Origin: Bradyrhizobium erythrophlei
Lineage (GTDB): Bacteria > Pseudomonadota > Alphaproteobacteria > Rhizobiales > Xanthobacteraceae
Direction of reading: 5' to 3'
NCBI GenBank assembly: GCA_900129675.1
Contig: FSRD01000001.1
Coordinates: 1,911,501 to 1,975,500 of the forward strand
Length of the DNA: 64,000 bases
Numbering within the stretch: position 1 is the stretch's first letter; each line of letters starts with the position of its first letter. The notes under the pieces were generated by a model. The model was not told where the DNA came from. It was given only the letters and a program-made list of their open reading frames with translations, and made no database searches. Of the stretch, positions 63,735 through 64,000 are shown one piece after another. Position numbers and translations under genes: made by a program.

Positions 63735-64000
63735 CTATTGCAGAAGAAGCGGCAGATTGAGCGGGCCGCGGAAGCCGAATCCATGCCAGCGCACGCTCGC
63801 GGGATCAAGCAAGGTCATGTTGGGGAAGCGGTCGAACAGCATTGGCAGCAGGATGGCGCCAACGGTTCGCCGCGACAGGTGCGCGCCCGCGCAATGATGC
63901 GGGCCGTTGCCAAAGGCCTGGTGAGGATTGGGCTCGCGCAGCGCGTTGTAGTTCTCGCCATCTTCGAAGGCGTCCTCGTCTCGGTTGGCCGACGCCTGGA
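63735..64000 (-). CDS. Cytochrome P450, 3' end (cut by window edge)
   Basis: Encodes the last 88 residues of a P450: QASANRDEDAFEDGENYNAL, then the heme-binding loop FGNGPHHCAGAHLSR with the axial Cys, and an end FGFRGPLNLPLLLQ. The rest lies beyond the window. The meander region (NRDEDAFED) supports a bacterial class I enzyme. Substrate cannot be deduced. Confidence 0.92.
   Translation of the reverse strand, partial: QASANRDEDAFEDGENYNALREPNPHQAFGNGPHHCAGAHLSRRTVGAILLPMLFDRFPNMTLLDPASVRWHGFGFRGPLNLPLLLQ

Overview
The window looks like an accessory, decay-rich stretch of an alphaproteobacterial chromosome, most likely a Bradyrhizobium-type member of the Nitrobacteraceae. This rests on family recognition: a CIRCE-controlled groESL, an RpoH-type sigma factor with the RpoH box, an ALA synthase of the C4 pathway, Usg, zf-CHCC, DUF2934 and phasin proteins, many small hypothetical proteins typical of that genus, and high GC. 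No rRNA or tRNA gene was recognised.

Layout. 1-2.3 kb: a frameshifted transposase, an HWE histidine kinase and a small gene with an early stop. 2.3-6.9 kb: a minus-strand carbohydrate operon (phosphomannose isomerase, two-domain GT4 glycosyltransferase, GH130) joined by 4-base overlaps. 7-9 kb: small hypotheticals and gene fragments, including a copy of the 3' end of a DCC oxidoreductase gene that lies intact at 15.6 kb. 9-11.2 kb: groESL with a CIRCE operator. 11.27-12.73 kb: a complete IS1182-type element with CTAG at both ends. 12.8-31.2 kb: small genes, a divergent rpoH/marR pair with two shared operators, two transglutaminase-like proteins, a broken IS110 element, and many single-lesion or truncated pseudogenes (ferredoxin, methyltransferase, ABC substrate-binding protein, zinc ribbon).

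31.3-46.0 kb is the metabolic core. SCO1 and an extra ALA synthase run leftward. Rightward run a cupredoxin-like protein, a Tat metallophosphoesterase, a SoxA-like cytochrome c, ccoN, a triheme ccoO fused to a diheme CcoP-like tail, a CcoS-like protein, three tiny single-helix proteins, a SafE-like membrane protein and a FixI/CcoI copper ATPase. A truncated IS66 separates these from soxY-soxZ-soxE-like-fccB (soxF) on the minus strand. Together the genes suggest sulfur-compound oxidation feeding electrons to an unusually organised cbb3-type oxidase, with its own copper and heme supply. The ALA synthase, however, carries a frameshift next to its ribosome binding site and an internal deletion.

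46.3-51.9 kb is a graveyard: a groEL copy lacking its 5' end, an IS66 tnpC remnant, a chimeric integrase-type transposase, and a phage terminase fragment fused to a serine recombinase fragment. 52-58.2 kb holds a SPOR protein and then a cell-division cluster, minC-minD-minE-(repeat coiled-coil protein)-ftsZ, behind a perfect CtrA-type motif. minE looks frameshifted and the ftsZ is short, so this is probably a secondary division module. 58.6-64 kb has remnants of an IS200 transposase and of tyrosine and serine recombinases, small hypotheticals, a phasin with an N-terminal repeat tail, and the 3' end of a cytochrome P450 gene cut by the window edge.
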